NCBI GenBank assembly: GCA_964394085.1
Contig: CAYMWF010000145.1
Span: 1 to 6,659, forward strand
Origin: CAYMWF01 sp964394085 [NCBI: uncultured Gemmatimonadota bacterium]
GTDB taxonomy: Bacteria > GCA-2686955 > CAYMWF01
Direction: 5' to 3'
DNA: 6,659 bases
Shown here one piece after another: positions 1 to 6,659 of this stretch. The notes under the pieces were generated by a model that did no database searches, was not told the origin of the DNA, and was given only the letters and a program-made list of their open reading frames with translations. A program made the translations under genes and the position numbers. Position 1 is the stretch's first letter. Each line of letters begins with the position of its first letter.

Positions 1-1681
1 GGTCAAGGTCATAGATTTTGCCATTGTATCCAACTCCGGCCGCGAGGGAGTATGTTCCAGATAGCCAACCAAGCGGGACACGATACTCAATTTCCCGGGT
101 CAGGTTGCTCGAAGGCGGAATCGATGAATAGAACGCATCTTCGAGGGGATTGCCGGGCCAAGGAGAGCCGTCCGGGCAACGCACTCCAGCTGCAGTGCCG
201 AAGTTCTTTTCATGACGTTTCGAGTTGCAAATTGTGCATTTGACACATCCGGTTTCACCTAGTGCAATCTCGTTTGTTTCGGGCGATAGATAAACTATGA
301 GCTCCTTCGACTGGTCAAAGCTGTGAGCGCCCATGTCGCTTCTCGTACCATCAAGATCGAGGGAGTCTGGATTTCCTGAATCGATACACGGGGAACCCCA
401 CAGCAGACGGTAATCGCCGTATTCGGGAGCGACGAACATTGGCTCCTCGTCGATGTTGCCCTCGCCGGGCCAGCCGCCTTCAATGTCTGTCCAGTTGACA
501 ATCGCTTCGCCACACTCTTCGAGAAGAAAATCATTCGGTGAGTTATTGTAGGCTATACAGTTCGTAAAGACGGTAGGATGATCCTGTATACAAGCAATCC
601 CGCCTCCTTCGGTGGCAGTATTGTAGACTATAGTACAATTTGAAATTTCGAAGCCTTGGGGATTAGAACAGAAAAAACCCGCGCCCCTGTTGCTTCTGTT
701 TCCTGAAATAAGGCAGCCAGAGAAAGGATAGTCCGGGCTCGCAGACAGAATTGATACGCCACCACCCGAACCACCGGTGTATGTCCGATTTCTAATGATA
801 TCGCAATCAGTCACGGACCAATAATCCATACCGAACAGATAGAGTCCTCCTCCATATTCTGCCAGATTGTCGGAGATGAGACAATCTGAAATTATTACAC
901 TTCCATATTCGCAGAATATTCCACCTCCTTCCACAGATGAAAAAAGAACGTTTTCGCATATGTTGTCAGAAATTTGACACCTCTCTATGATGATGTCAGA
1001 TTCGTAGCTGTAGATGCCACCCCCCTGGGCGTAACCGTTCCATTCCTCGACATAGTTTCCGGAAATTATGCAGTCAGTAATGTATCCCTCGCTATTCGAT
1101 ATATGAAGACCACCACCGGTACATGTTGTGGTGTTGTCAATTACTGTACAATTAGAAATGTTAAAATAACTATTCCCAATGCCCACCGGACTCATTAAAA
1201 ACGATGGACCTCCCATATCGAATGAACAGTTTTGAACGTTGAGTTGTCCGTCCGAACAATTGATGGCGCTGGCTCCGTATAGGACATTGCATTCCAATAT
1301 GAGCGGGGAGGAATTGTCAATAATTAATCCGATATTCGGTGACACAATGGTAAATCCATCGACAATGGAGGAAATGTCCTCTCCTTGGGTAAAATAGAAA
1401 CCACAAGCCGAAAACTCACAATCAAGCACAGTTTCTGAAGGCCCATCCACCGATAAAAGAACAATATTCTTGCCTTGAAAATTCAAATCCCGATTCCCAT
1501 CGCCAGTATATGTTCCTGGAGCCACGAGCACGGTGTCACCTTCTTCTGCTTCATCGATCATGTCCTGGATTGTGGTATCGTACTCTGAATAGAAAAGACC
1601 ATCAGTTCCTGCCTGCAAGACTTCGCAAATAATCATCAAAAGAATTATGGAGATTGCTGTAATATGCATATTGATTTTCAT
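1..1681 (-). CDS. Secreted right-handed parallel beta-helix repeat protein, C-terminus beyond window
   Basis: The frame is open from ATG at 1681 to the window edge (560 codons, no stop). Residues 1-24 form a signal peptide (basic start, hydrophobic ISIILLMII core, LQA|G cleavage site). Residues about 31-60 carry the DUF1565-like opening typical of secreted beta-helix proteins (TIQDMIDEAEEGDTVLVAPG). From about residue 135 to 380 there are about ten short rungs, eight of them close to I-x-x/N-C-x-I-x-x-N (for example ISNCTVIDN at C178, FTNCIAYNN at C375), which build a solenoid with stacked Cys and Asn. The rungs end with SPCIDSGNPDSLDLDGT around C432, a common closing motif. Residues about 455-560 resemble the beta-sandwich tail found in such proteins (PWPGNPLED, then PLGWLSGTYSLAAGVG), here with a CxxCxxC at 479-485. 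Beta-helix proteins include pectate lyases and adhesins, but no catalytic residues can be assigned here. It lies 8 bases behind the putative lyase gene. A sorting domain, if any, is beyond the edge. Confidence 0.9.
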   Translation of the reverse strand, partial: MKINMHITAISIILLMIICEVLQAGTDGLFYSEYDTTIQDMIDEAEEGDTVLVAPGTYTGDGNRDLNFQGKNIVLLSVDGPSETVLDCEFSACGFYFTQGEDISSIVDGFTIVSPNIGLIIDNSSPLILECNVLYGASAINCSDGQLNVQNCSFDMGGPSFLMSPVGIGNSYFNISNCTVIDNTTTCTGGGLHISNSEGYITDCIISGNYVEEWNGYAQGGGIYSYESDIIIERCQISDNICENVLFSSVEGGGIFCEYGSVIISDCLISDNLAEYGGGLYLFGMDYWSVTDCDIIRNRTYTGGSGGGVSILSASPDYPFSGCLISGNRSNRGAGFFCSNPQGFEISNCTIVYNTATEGGGIACIQDHPTVFTNCIAYNNSPNDFLLEECGEAIVNWTDIEGGWPGEGNIDEEPMFVAPEYGDYRLLWGSPCIDSGNPDSLDLDGTRSDMGAHSFDQSKELIVYLSPETNEIALGETGCVKCTICNSKRHEKNFGTAAGVRCPDGSPWPGNPLEDAFYSSIPPSSNLTREIEYRVPLGWLSGTYSLAAGVGYNGKIYDLD

Positions 1682-1689
1682 CGCACATC

Positions 1690-4600
1690 TCACTCCTTGT
1701 AGTATCCCATGAAATCAAGGACAAAATTGGTCATCTGTCCATGCTGCTTCAATTCTGCTGAGGGTTTTGGTCTTTGGTCACCATAAGGTGCAGGATAATC
1801 TTCCCAATTATTGAAGTCCCCAATCAATTCTCTGCCGAATTCCTCGAGTTCTAAATCAGCAATTTTATTACCTGTGTATAAAATCCCGGGTGATGCTAGG
1901 AGAAGATCGAGCTGAGCGCCATTTGACTCACCGTGACTGTCTTTATAGAACAAATATCTTTTGATTTGTGGGAATTCGCTTACATCATGATGAAGGCATT
2001 CCAGGAATTCACTGATTTTCCCAAGCTGGTAATCGGCTGAATCGTCACCGGTGGTTTCACTGTATTTGGCTACGGCATGATTAAGGATAGCCGTTGTGAA
2101 GGTTTGGCCACCCAAGGCCACATACCTGAATTTACCGTTATCTATCTCCTTGAGCAGACGACCGTAACATTTCTGAACTGATTCATCAGGACATTTGACA
2201 TCTATCAGGAACGAACCCGCCCTATCCATGAGCGTCTCTGCATTTAAAATGTAGTAAGGATCTCCGGTCGAGTTGTACGCTTGTACAAGTGAGTACAAAG
2301 GCCATCCGAGATGCCGCTCGAGACCGCCCAACTGGTACTGGTCGATCGACTGGAACTTTTCTGCTTCACTCAAGCATATGGCGTCGGCGAAGCTGGTGAG
2401 CATATCGAGTGCGTCAGGATCGCCGGTATTGCTATAGTACCAGTCAAGGATTGGAATGCCCTGACAGTGACCCGAGTCGTAACCCCTGACGTGTACACCG
2501 GTCCAATGGTGGTGAGGGATTCCTCTCGGCAGGCGGCTTTCAAGGTTGTACTGGCGGACATCTTCGTACGGGGTCCAGTGGAATACCCTGTCGAGCAGGT
2601 ATTTACCCTCTCTGAATGCCGCTCGAAAATACCGGTCACGCTGGGATGGTGGTGATGTTGTGCCTTCTTCCAAGATACTTCCTAGCCTGCTGAAAACTCC
2701 ACCGATTTCGTACTCGTTGCTCACAATGTGGTCGCGTTTGTCCGTTATCCGATATTCTCCCCAGTACTCCTTGCTGAAACCTTTTTTGTTGTAGTAATCG
2801 GGACTCGTTTCTGAAGGGTTTGTATATCCGACGGTAAGAATACCGATTGGATCTTCTTGCGCATTCTCGGCTTTCACGAAATTATCCTGGTAATACTCGA
2901 ACAGCTTGTCCATCTCTCCAGCAGAGGGGAAATCTGTCTCAGGAATCAGGGGGCCATAAACGCCGGTTTCTTCGTAGTAGGATTCATTGAACCTGATATA
3001 TGGAGGATTTTCGAATATCGCTAAATGGTCAGAGTCGAATGCAGGTTTAGTATCACCCTGGCCGGCGAAGAAGAGGAATACGTTCTGATACGAGATCCGG
3101 GAGCTGTACGGGAGAACGGCGTCGATTTCATCCTCCTCACCGGATGGTACAAATTCAAGGAAGAATTCGGTTTCATCTCCCGTGATTGCTTCCCTTTTCA
3201 CTCGGAGTTTTGCCGGAAACTGCTGCCAGAAGTTCGGGATGCCGGCAAATACCTGGTAGGGCAGTGGAGAAACGGTATCTTCATCGTAGATACCAAGCCA
3301 GCCATATGCTTTCCCTCCAGTCAATGCGTCGCCGTCAGACCAAGTGAACTGGTAGGTTTCGCCCACGCAATTAGAGGCTGAGCCCGACAGAGTAACCGCT
3401 CCATCCTGCAGCAATGAATGATCGCCACCCGATGCCAGGCTGCCGGTGTAAGTTTCGTCGGCGCCGAATACATACTTGAAGCTGCTTGAAGATGCATCTT
3501 CGGTATCAAGGTTCATCTCGAGATACATCTTCTCGATAGTGACGCTGCCATCCGAGATATCCACCGAGCCAGCGTTGTTGAGTATGCCGTAATCGAAGAG
3601 TACGTAGGGTTGATTCTTAAACACGGTCATTCGGATCGGTGTATATAGAATTTCATCTACTTCTACTTCATCAACAATGAAAGTATGCGTACTTTTCATC
3701 GTAAGTTCGATGATGCCGCACAATTCACCATTATATATCACCTCAACGCTCTCGAATTTTCCATGCTGTAGCTCATAATTCGGATTATCGTTTTCCAGTT
3801 CGATCGCCGTCCTGATACCCTCTCCCGTGAGAATCGTTTGATCGTCGTCGTCGACATAGTATAGGAGGTCGAACAGTACCTCATGCTCCTTGCCTGTTTC
3901 AGAGTGATCCCAGACTTTGAACTTGATGGTGGCGGTTTCGGATGGATTTCCATTGTTCGTCACGTAGAAATAACCGAATTCATGCTTGATCAGGAAATTG
4001 TTGTAAACCGGTTCGCGTTGATTCTGGTCAGCGTAGAGAACTCTGTAATCTACATCTGATCCTGCAGTTTCGATGAATGATGTAAGAAGCCACTTGATCC
4101 CTCTCGAAAACGGGCGGTGATTTTCACTGCCATGGAAGTGGTCGAACCAGTGGGAGAGAATTTTGGTTTGACATGCGATGTTTTCCCAATTTTGACCGCT
4201 GTCCGAGGATTTCTGCATATGGAAATATGATTCATCATTCAGGGTTTCCTTGAGTATCGGGACGCCGCAGAGAACCGGCAAATCGAAATCAGGATGTGTA
4301 GTCAGGGGCGACTCGAGATGAAGATTTTTAGTAATTGGCGAGACCTGGTAATTGGGAATCTCGCCCAAATCATACGAATCGGAAATCGTCCATCCTCGCT
4401 CCATGCCGGGGCTGTAGATTATAAAAGAATAATCATCGAGATTTTTGTTCTCTATATCGAGCTTGGTCCTGACACGGTGGTTCAGTTTCGGAATGAAATC
4501 GTTGTCTTCTGGAACATCGAGTGGCTCAGGAGGAGGGGTGCTGTAAGAGAAATTGACCCACCCACCACATGAGGGAACATCCGTCTTCCACGTAATCTCC

Positions 4601-5967
4601 ACGTTCACATACTTTTCGGAAATTTTTCCGGGGTAGTAACCGTTGGAACTTTCATCCTCGGTCATCGCCGCCGGGAAGATCCGAGCCATGATCGAGGAGG
4701 CAGATATTTCGGGGAAGTGAGGTACCTTCTCGCATAACCAGATATCATCGAGCCCGTAGATATACTCATCATTGGGGTCTTCATCGATTTCATTTACACA
4801 CCGATGGTTGAAGCAGAAGTTTATTATTCGGTTACCATCAGAATCGAATTCAGCTGGATTATGTATCGACGCTGAATATGTATCCCATTCTTTGCCGGTT
4901 CCGCCTTCAGTTATGTAGTTGTTGAACGGTGTCCCGGTGGATGTCCTGTCTATCTTGCCTGAGAGATCCTTGCACCAGATGGTTGCGCTTACAGCACTCT
5001 GCTTGATTTCTTCACGAGGAGGCGCGTTCTCAAACAGCTTCAGGCGATATGAAAAATCGAAACATCTGTTATATTCAACGGGAGCATAAATAATGTCAGG
5101 TTTATACGAGATTATCGATTTACCGAAAGTCAATATCGATGTGGTGATTTCACGAGGTACTTCCAGAAGAAGACAATTGTTGTTCGCGATATCGACAAGT
5201 TGGTGGTCGCCGTATGCTTCATTCGTCAGGAAGTATTCGGACAACGGGTAATCCGGCACGGTGAACCGCTCGAAATTACCATCCTCTACGAAATTTGGAA
5301 GGATATAGAAGTCGTCGAGATAGATGGAGTTGTTATTTGCCCCGGCAATATTAATGGTGAGCTGATATTCGAATGGGGATGTTTTACCATCGAGATCGAA
5401 CCAGGCTCTTTTAGCGAAATGCTGCCAACCTCCCTTTGAAAAGTCGTATATGTCCGAAGCCGTGAATACCTCCGACCAGGTGTCATCATCTCTTATTTCC
5501 AGATTGATATCGATCTTAGCGCCGGATGCAGATATGATCGATCCGATGAAACCGCCGAACTTTACTTCCATCGATTTATAGGGTGTCCCGTTGGGAGGGG
5601 GCGCGTCATTTCTTGTACAGATTGGAAAAATCCTGTAAACGGGATCTCCGTTTTCATCTGCGGGATACCATACGAGCTCGATGGAGGGAGCGGAAGTGAT
5701 TCCACCGATTCGCATGGACTGTTCACCGCTGTACTGCTGGCTAGAGTTCAATGTCACCGAATACGGCGGGGTATCGGGCCAGCCCCAGCCCTCGAGGTCT
5801 ACCTCTTCTTCATCGATACCCAGGGTTTCGAAATCGCCGTTCTCGATGTAATTCTTTGCATTGGCGTCTAAAGAAGGTATAAGAACGAAACCCAGAATCA
5901 GAAAAAGGTGACAAAATACTACTAGAATGCGCCGATGTGCATTTTGAAGCTGGTTTGAACCACTCAC
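1690..5967 (-). CDS. Large secreted multidomain protein, probable exo-rhamnogalacturonan lyase/YetA-like polysaccharide-active enzyme
   Basis: 1425 residues. The start is GTG at 5967, chosen because AAAGGAGG lies 5 bases upstream and a signal peptide follows at once (RR at 12-13, hydrophobic core 14-31, ANA|K cleavage after 37). Two jelly-roll modules follow, each opening with a NGDFE/DGNFE motif (43-47, 230-233) and closing with YLDDFYI (216-222) or GLDDIWL (405-411), as in CBM4/9-like carbohydrate-binding modules. Residues about 450-530 look fibronectin III-like (NVEITWKTDVP). From about 560 the protein resembles the exo-rhamnogalacturonan lyase/YetA family: a GVP motif (568-570) opening the beta-sandwich, FWQQFP at 913-918, and a helical, probably alpha/alpha-toroid region from about 1010 with HHHWTGVHVRGYDSGH at 1152-1167. 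No C-terminal anchor or sorting domain is seen (ends MGYYKE). The family match is from remembered motifs, so a different toroid lyase or hydrolase family, or an inactive relative, remains possible. The CDS and export are near certain; the enzyme class is moderate. Confidence 0.9.
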   Translation of the reverse strand: MSGSNQLQNAHRRILVVFCHLFLILGFVLIPSLDANAKNYIENGDFETLGIDEEEVDLEGWGWPDTPPYSVTLNSSQQYSGEQSMRIGGITSAPSIELVWYPADENGDPVYRIFPICTRNDAPPPNGTPYKSMEVKFGGFIGSIISASGAKIDINLEIRDDDTWSEVFTASDIYDFSKGGWQHFAKRAWFDLDGKTSPFEYQLTINIAGANNNSIYLDDFYILPNFVEDGNFERFTVPDYPLSEYFLTNEAYGDHQLVDIANNNCLLLEVPREITTSILTFGKSIISYKPDIIYAPVEYNRCFDFSYRLKLFENAPPREEIKQSAVSATIWCKDLSGKIDRTSTGTPFNNYITEGGTGKEWDTYSASIHNPAEFDSDGNRIINFCFNHRCVNEIDEDPNDEYIYGLDDIWLCEKVPHFPEISASSIMARIFPAAMTEDESSNGYYPGKISEKYVNVEITWKTDVPSCGGWVNFSYSTPPPEPLDVPEDNDFIPKLNHRVRTKLDIENKNLDDYSFIIYSPGMERGWTISDSYDLGEIPNYQVSPITKNLHLESPLTTHPDFDLPVLCGVPILKETLNDESYFHMQKSSDSGQNWENIACQTKILSHWFDHFHGSENHRPFSRGIKWLLTSFIETAGSDVDYRVLYADQNQREPVYNNFLIKHEFGYFYVTNNGNPSETATIKFKVWDHSETGKEHEVLFDLLYYVDDDDQTILTGEGIRTAIELENDNPNYELQHGKFESVEVIYNGELCGIIELTMKSTHTFIVDEVEVDEILYTPIRMTVFKNQPYVLFDYGILNNAGSVDISDGSVTIEKMYLEMNLDTEDASSSSFKYVFGADETYTGSLASGGDHSLLQDGAVTLSGSASNCVGETYQFTWSDGDALTGGKAYGWLGIYDEDTVSPLPYQVFAGIPNFWQQFPAKLRVKREAITGDETEFFLEFVPSGEEDEIDAVLPYSSRISYQNVFLFFAGQGDTKPAFDSDHLAIFENPPYIRFNESYYEETGVYGPLIPETDFPSAGEMDKLFEYYQDNFVKAENAQEDPIGILTVGYTNPSETSPDYYNKKGFSKEYWGEYRITDKRDHIVSNEYEIGGVFSRLGSILEEGTTSPPSQRDRYFRAAFREGKYLLDRVFHWTPYEDVRQYNLESRLPRGIPHHHWTGVHVRGYDSGHCQGIPILDWYYSNTGDPDALDMLTSFADAICLSEAEKFQSIDQYQLGGLERHLGWPLYSLVQAYNSTGDPYYILNAETLMDRAGSFLIDVKCPDESVQKCYGRLLKEIDNGKFRYVALGGQTFTTAILNHAVAKYSETTGDDSADYQLGKISEFLECLHHDVSEFPQIKRYLFYKDSHGESNGAQLDLLLASPGILYTGNKIADLELEEFGRELIGDFNNWEDYPAPYGDQRPKPSAELKQHGQMTNFVLDFMGYYKE
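1693..1698 (-). promoter_or_regulatory. Ribosome binding site of the beta-helix gene, overlapping the upstream stop region
   Basis: AAGGAG lies 11 bases before the ATG at 1681 and forms the last two sense codons (Lys-Glu) of the upstream gene, whose TGA follows directly. The spacing is somewhat long. The arrangement suggests that ribosomes finishing the first gene restart on the second. An ATG four codons up at GAGATGTG is out of frame and is not the start. Confidence 0.75.
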
Positions 5968-5972
5968 GGGAA

Positions 5973-5980
5973 CCTCCTTT
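5973..5980 (-). promoter_or_regulatory. Strong ribosome binding site fixing the GTG start of the large gene
   Basis: AAAGGAGG is a near-perfect Shine-Dalgarno sequence 5 bases before GTG at 5967. No in-frame ATG occurs before residue 85 or so, which would cut off the signal peptide, so GTG is the true start. Confidence 0.85.
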
Positions 5981-6015
5981 TAGCAATTCCAATTTTTTAG
6001 GGAGCTAGCAATAGA

Positions 6016-6044
6016 ATGGTAGTGTGGGATCGAGTTTGGGTCAA
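6016..6044 (-). promoter_or_regulatory. Possible sigma70-type promoter for the two-gene operon
   Basis: TTGACC (6039-6044, five of six matches to the -35 consensus) and TACCAT (6016-6021, four of six to the -10) are separated by exactly 17 bases. Transcription would start near 6008, giving a leader of about 40 bases before the GTG. It is the best pair I found in the 277-base gap between the large gene and the intron. The organism's sigma-factor preference is unknown, and the match could be chance. Confidence 0.35.
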
Positions 6045-6203
6045 GAGGGATTCTCGTGATTTCCGCATTCATCAAGTTGTATTCGTGGGCAGGTTAGGAA
6101 GAAGCAAGACATTTGGGTCTGGTAATATGTGGTAATTTCGAGGTGATCTTTCATTCCTATCCCCTTTCAAACCCAAGATCTATATAGAGAACATATTGGC
6201 CAT

Positions 6204-6247
6204 AACTTGCAAGGTGCCGGAGCGCAGCGGAGGCAGATTGTCAAGTT
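6204..6247. repeat. Imperfect palindrome at the presumed intron 3' exon junction, attC-like
   Basis: Read on the plus strand, nested arms pair as AACTTG (6204-6209) with CAAGTT (6242-6247), CAA (6210-6212) with TTG (6238-6240), and TGCC (6215-6218) with GGCA (6232-6235), leaving a single bulged T at 6241, two-base internal mismatches and a GC-rich apical loop. On the minus strand it ends with GTTATGGCC, reminiscent of the GTT-containing R box of integron attC sites. The last three bases of one outer arm (6245-6247) probably belong to the intron end, so the outer stem may be partly coincidental. It has no T-tract, so it is a poor intrinsic terminator. Confidence 0.45.
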
Positions 6248-6249
6248 CC

Positions 6250-6283
6250 GGGTAGAACCGGCGGTTTCCCGGCCAGTCCCCCC
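6250..6283 (-). ncRNA. Group II intron domain VI with branch-point adenosine
   Basis: The 5' arm GGGGGGACTGGC pairs with the 3' arm GCCGGTTCTACCC, allowing three G-U pairs, across a 9-base loop. The only unpaired base in the stem is the A at 6253, which fits the bulged adenosine that starts lariat formation. It follows domain V after a 3-base linker, as is usual. Confidence 0.8.
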
Positions 6284-6286
6284 ACA

Positions 6287-6319
6287 GATCCGGACGTGAG
6301 GATTTCCCTCATCCGGTTC
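6287..6319 (-). ncRNA. Group II intron domain V
   Basis: A 33-base hairpin whose lower stem pairs GAACCGG with CCGGATC and whose upper stem pairs TGAGG with CCTCA, around a GAAA-containing loop with an intervening CG bulge on the 3' side. Size, two-base bulge and purine-rich loop are those of the catalytic domain V. The catalytic triad, usually AGC, reads AAC here, and the third pair of the lower stem, usually G-U, is an A-A mismatch. This may be a class variant or a sign of decay. Confidence 0.85.
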
Positions 6320-6327
6320 CTCAGTAA

Positions 6328-6350
6328 CCGGAGTCTCGACACAACTCCGG
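6328..6350 (-). ncRNA. Hairpin between maturase stop and domain V, probably 3' part of domain IV
   Basis: A perfect 7-base-pair stem, CCGGAGT with ACTCCGG, encloses a 9-base loop. It sits between the stop codon (6382) and domain V (6319), where the terminal part of domain IV is expected. Assignment is by position only. Confidence 0.5.
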
Positions 6351-6381
6351 CGCGTACCATTTGCTACCCTTCAAGCAAGTC

Positions 6382-6659
6382 TCAAATCTGATGGACTATC
6401 CTGGGTTTAGGCAGCGGGAAAGTCTCCGTCAATTCAGCGAAACTATCCCAGGACTTGCCGCCTTTGCCACCCCGTCGGTTCAGCCAGCGTTTCCAAGCTT
6501 TTGTCGTGTTATCGTAGACCGCCGCCATTGAACTGTAGTTACAGCGCACACCAAAGTACTGGTAGTGCCCCTGCAGTTTCTGTCGCAATTTCTTATGCTG
6601 ATATGTGAGCCTGAAAACGCTATTTGATGCGAATATTTGCACGTTATGTGATGTGAAAG
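6382..6659 (-). CDS. ltrA: Group II intron reverse transcriptase/maturase, C-terminal 91 residues
   Basis: The reading frame is open from the window edge (first full codon at 6657) to TGA at 6382. It shows the conserved C-terminal pattern of bacterial intron-encoded proteins: KLQGHYQYFGVRCNY, then KAWKRWLNRRGGK, and the terminal FPLPKPRIVHQI. This part follows the polymerase domain and belongs to the thumb/maturase and DNA-binding region, which helps intron RNA fold, splice and recognise its target. The protein ends here without the Cys-pair and HNH residues of an endonuclease domain, so this is an endonuclease-less type. The first possible start in the window (GTG at 6642) is internal and not the true start. 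No frameshift or stop is visible in the part seen. The gene name is the generic one for this family. Confidence 0.9.
   Translation of the reverse strand, partial: FTSHNVQIFASNSVFRLTYQHKKLRQKLQGHYQYFGVRCNYSSMAAVYDNTTKAWKRWLNRRGGKGGKSWDSFAELTETFPLPKPRIVHQI

Larger units (their letters stand above)
6245..6659 (-). mobile_element. Group II intron, 3' portion (continues beyond window)
   Basis: The end of a reverse transcriptase/maturase frame (stop at 6382) is followed on the same strand, at the expected distance, by RNA domain V (6287-6319) and domain VI (6250-6283) with a bulged A at 6253. The 3' splice junction is placed at about 6245/6244, because the intron would then end in AC eight bases after the branch adenosine, within the normal range. 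The 5' end, the ribozyme core and most of the reverse transcriptase lie to the right of the window, so intactness cannot be judged. It is inserted upstream of, and in the same direction as, the secreted-protein operon. Confidence 0.85.

Noticed and set aside
52-243. 63-codon plus-strand open frame near the left edge
   Set aside because: It is antisense to the continuous beta-helix frame, which is open through this stretch and matches a known tail domain.
974-1198. 74-codon plus-strand open frame opposite the beta-helix rungs
   Set aside because: It is a shadow of the repetitive beta-helix coding sequence on the other strand.
1610-1681. Lipoprotein signal in the beta-helix protein (Cys19 in the hydrophobic segment)
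   Set aside because: The residue before the Cys is Ile, not Gly, Ala or Ser, and a better signal peptidase I site (LQA|G) follows.
2311-2655. 114-codon plus-strand open frame opposite the toroid-coding region
   Set aside because: It lies antisense over conserved motif-coding sequence and its product has no recognisable features.
3025-3381. 118-codon plus-strand open frame inside the large gene
   Set aside because: It is antisense to a continuous 1425-residue frame with recognisable domains and has no ribosome binding site or known motif.
6041-6154. A 37-codon minus-strand frame with a weak purine-rich stretch before its ATG and three cysteines
   Set aside because: It is short, has no recognisable motif, overlaps the best promoter candidate, and shows no convincing ribosome binding site.
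6180-6210. TTGCAA with TATATA as a promoter on the minus strand
   Set aside because: The spacing is about 20 bases, too long, and the pair at 6016-6044 is better.
6204-6247. The palindrome as an intrinsic transcription terminator
   Set aside because: There is no T-tract after the stem in either direction and the stem is interrupted.

Overview
The window looks like bacterial chromosomal DNA from an uncultured lineage. Both large genes encode exported proteins, ribosome binding sites are strong and Shine-Dalgarno-like, and base composition is moderate. The beta-helix protein and its tail domain are of a kind common in FCB-type and related candidate phyla (Cloacimonadota, Fermentibacterota, Eisenbacteria, Latescibacteria and similar). 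That placement is an inference from protein style, not a marker gene. All genes lie on the minus strand, so the window reads right to left.

At the right end (about 6245-6659) is the 3' end of a group II intron. It holds the last 91 codons of an intron reverse transcriptase/maturase, a hairpin probably from domain IV, then domain V and domain VI with a bulged adenosine. The rest of the intron lies beyond the window. The presumed 3' exon starts with an imperfect palindrome (6204-6247) that resembles an integron attC site or a similar folded target.

After a non-coding leader of about 280 bases with one plausible promoter comes a 1425-residue secreted protein (5967-1690, GTG start). Its order is signal peptide, two CBM4/9-like jelly-roll modules, a fibronectin III-like segment, and a C-terminal half that resembles the exo-rhamnogalacturonan lyase / YetA-like family (PL26-type: beta-sandwich plus alpha/alpha toroid).

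Eight bases downstream starts a second secreted protein (1681 to beyond position 1). It is a right-handed parallel beta-helix protein with a cysteine/asparagine ladder, followed by a Cys-rich beta-sandwich tail. Its ribosome binding site overlaps the stop codon of the upstream gene, so the two are almost certainly one operon and probably translationally coupled. The likely theme is binding and breakdown of an extracellular polysaccharide, possibly pectin, but substrate and activity are inferred. The intron looks like an unrelated mobile insertion next to the operon.
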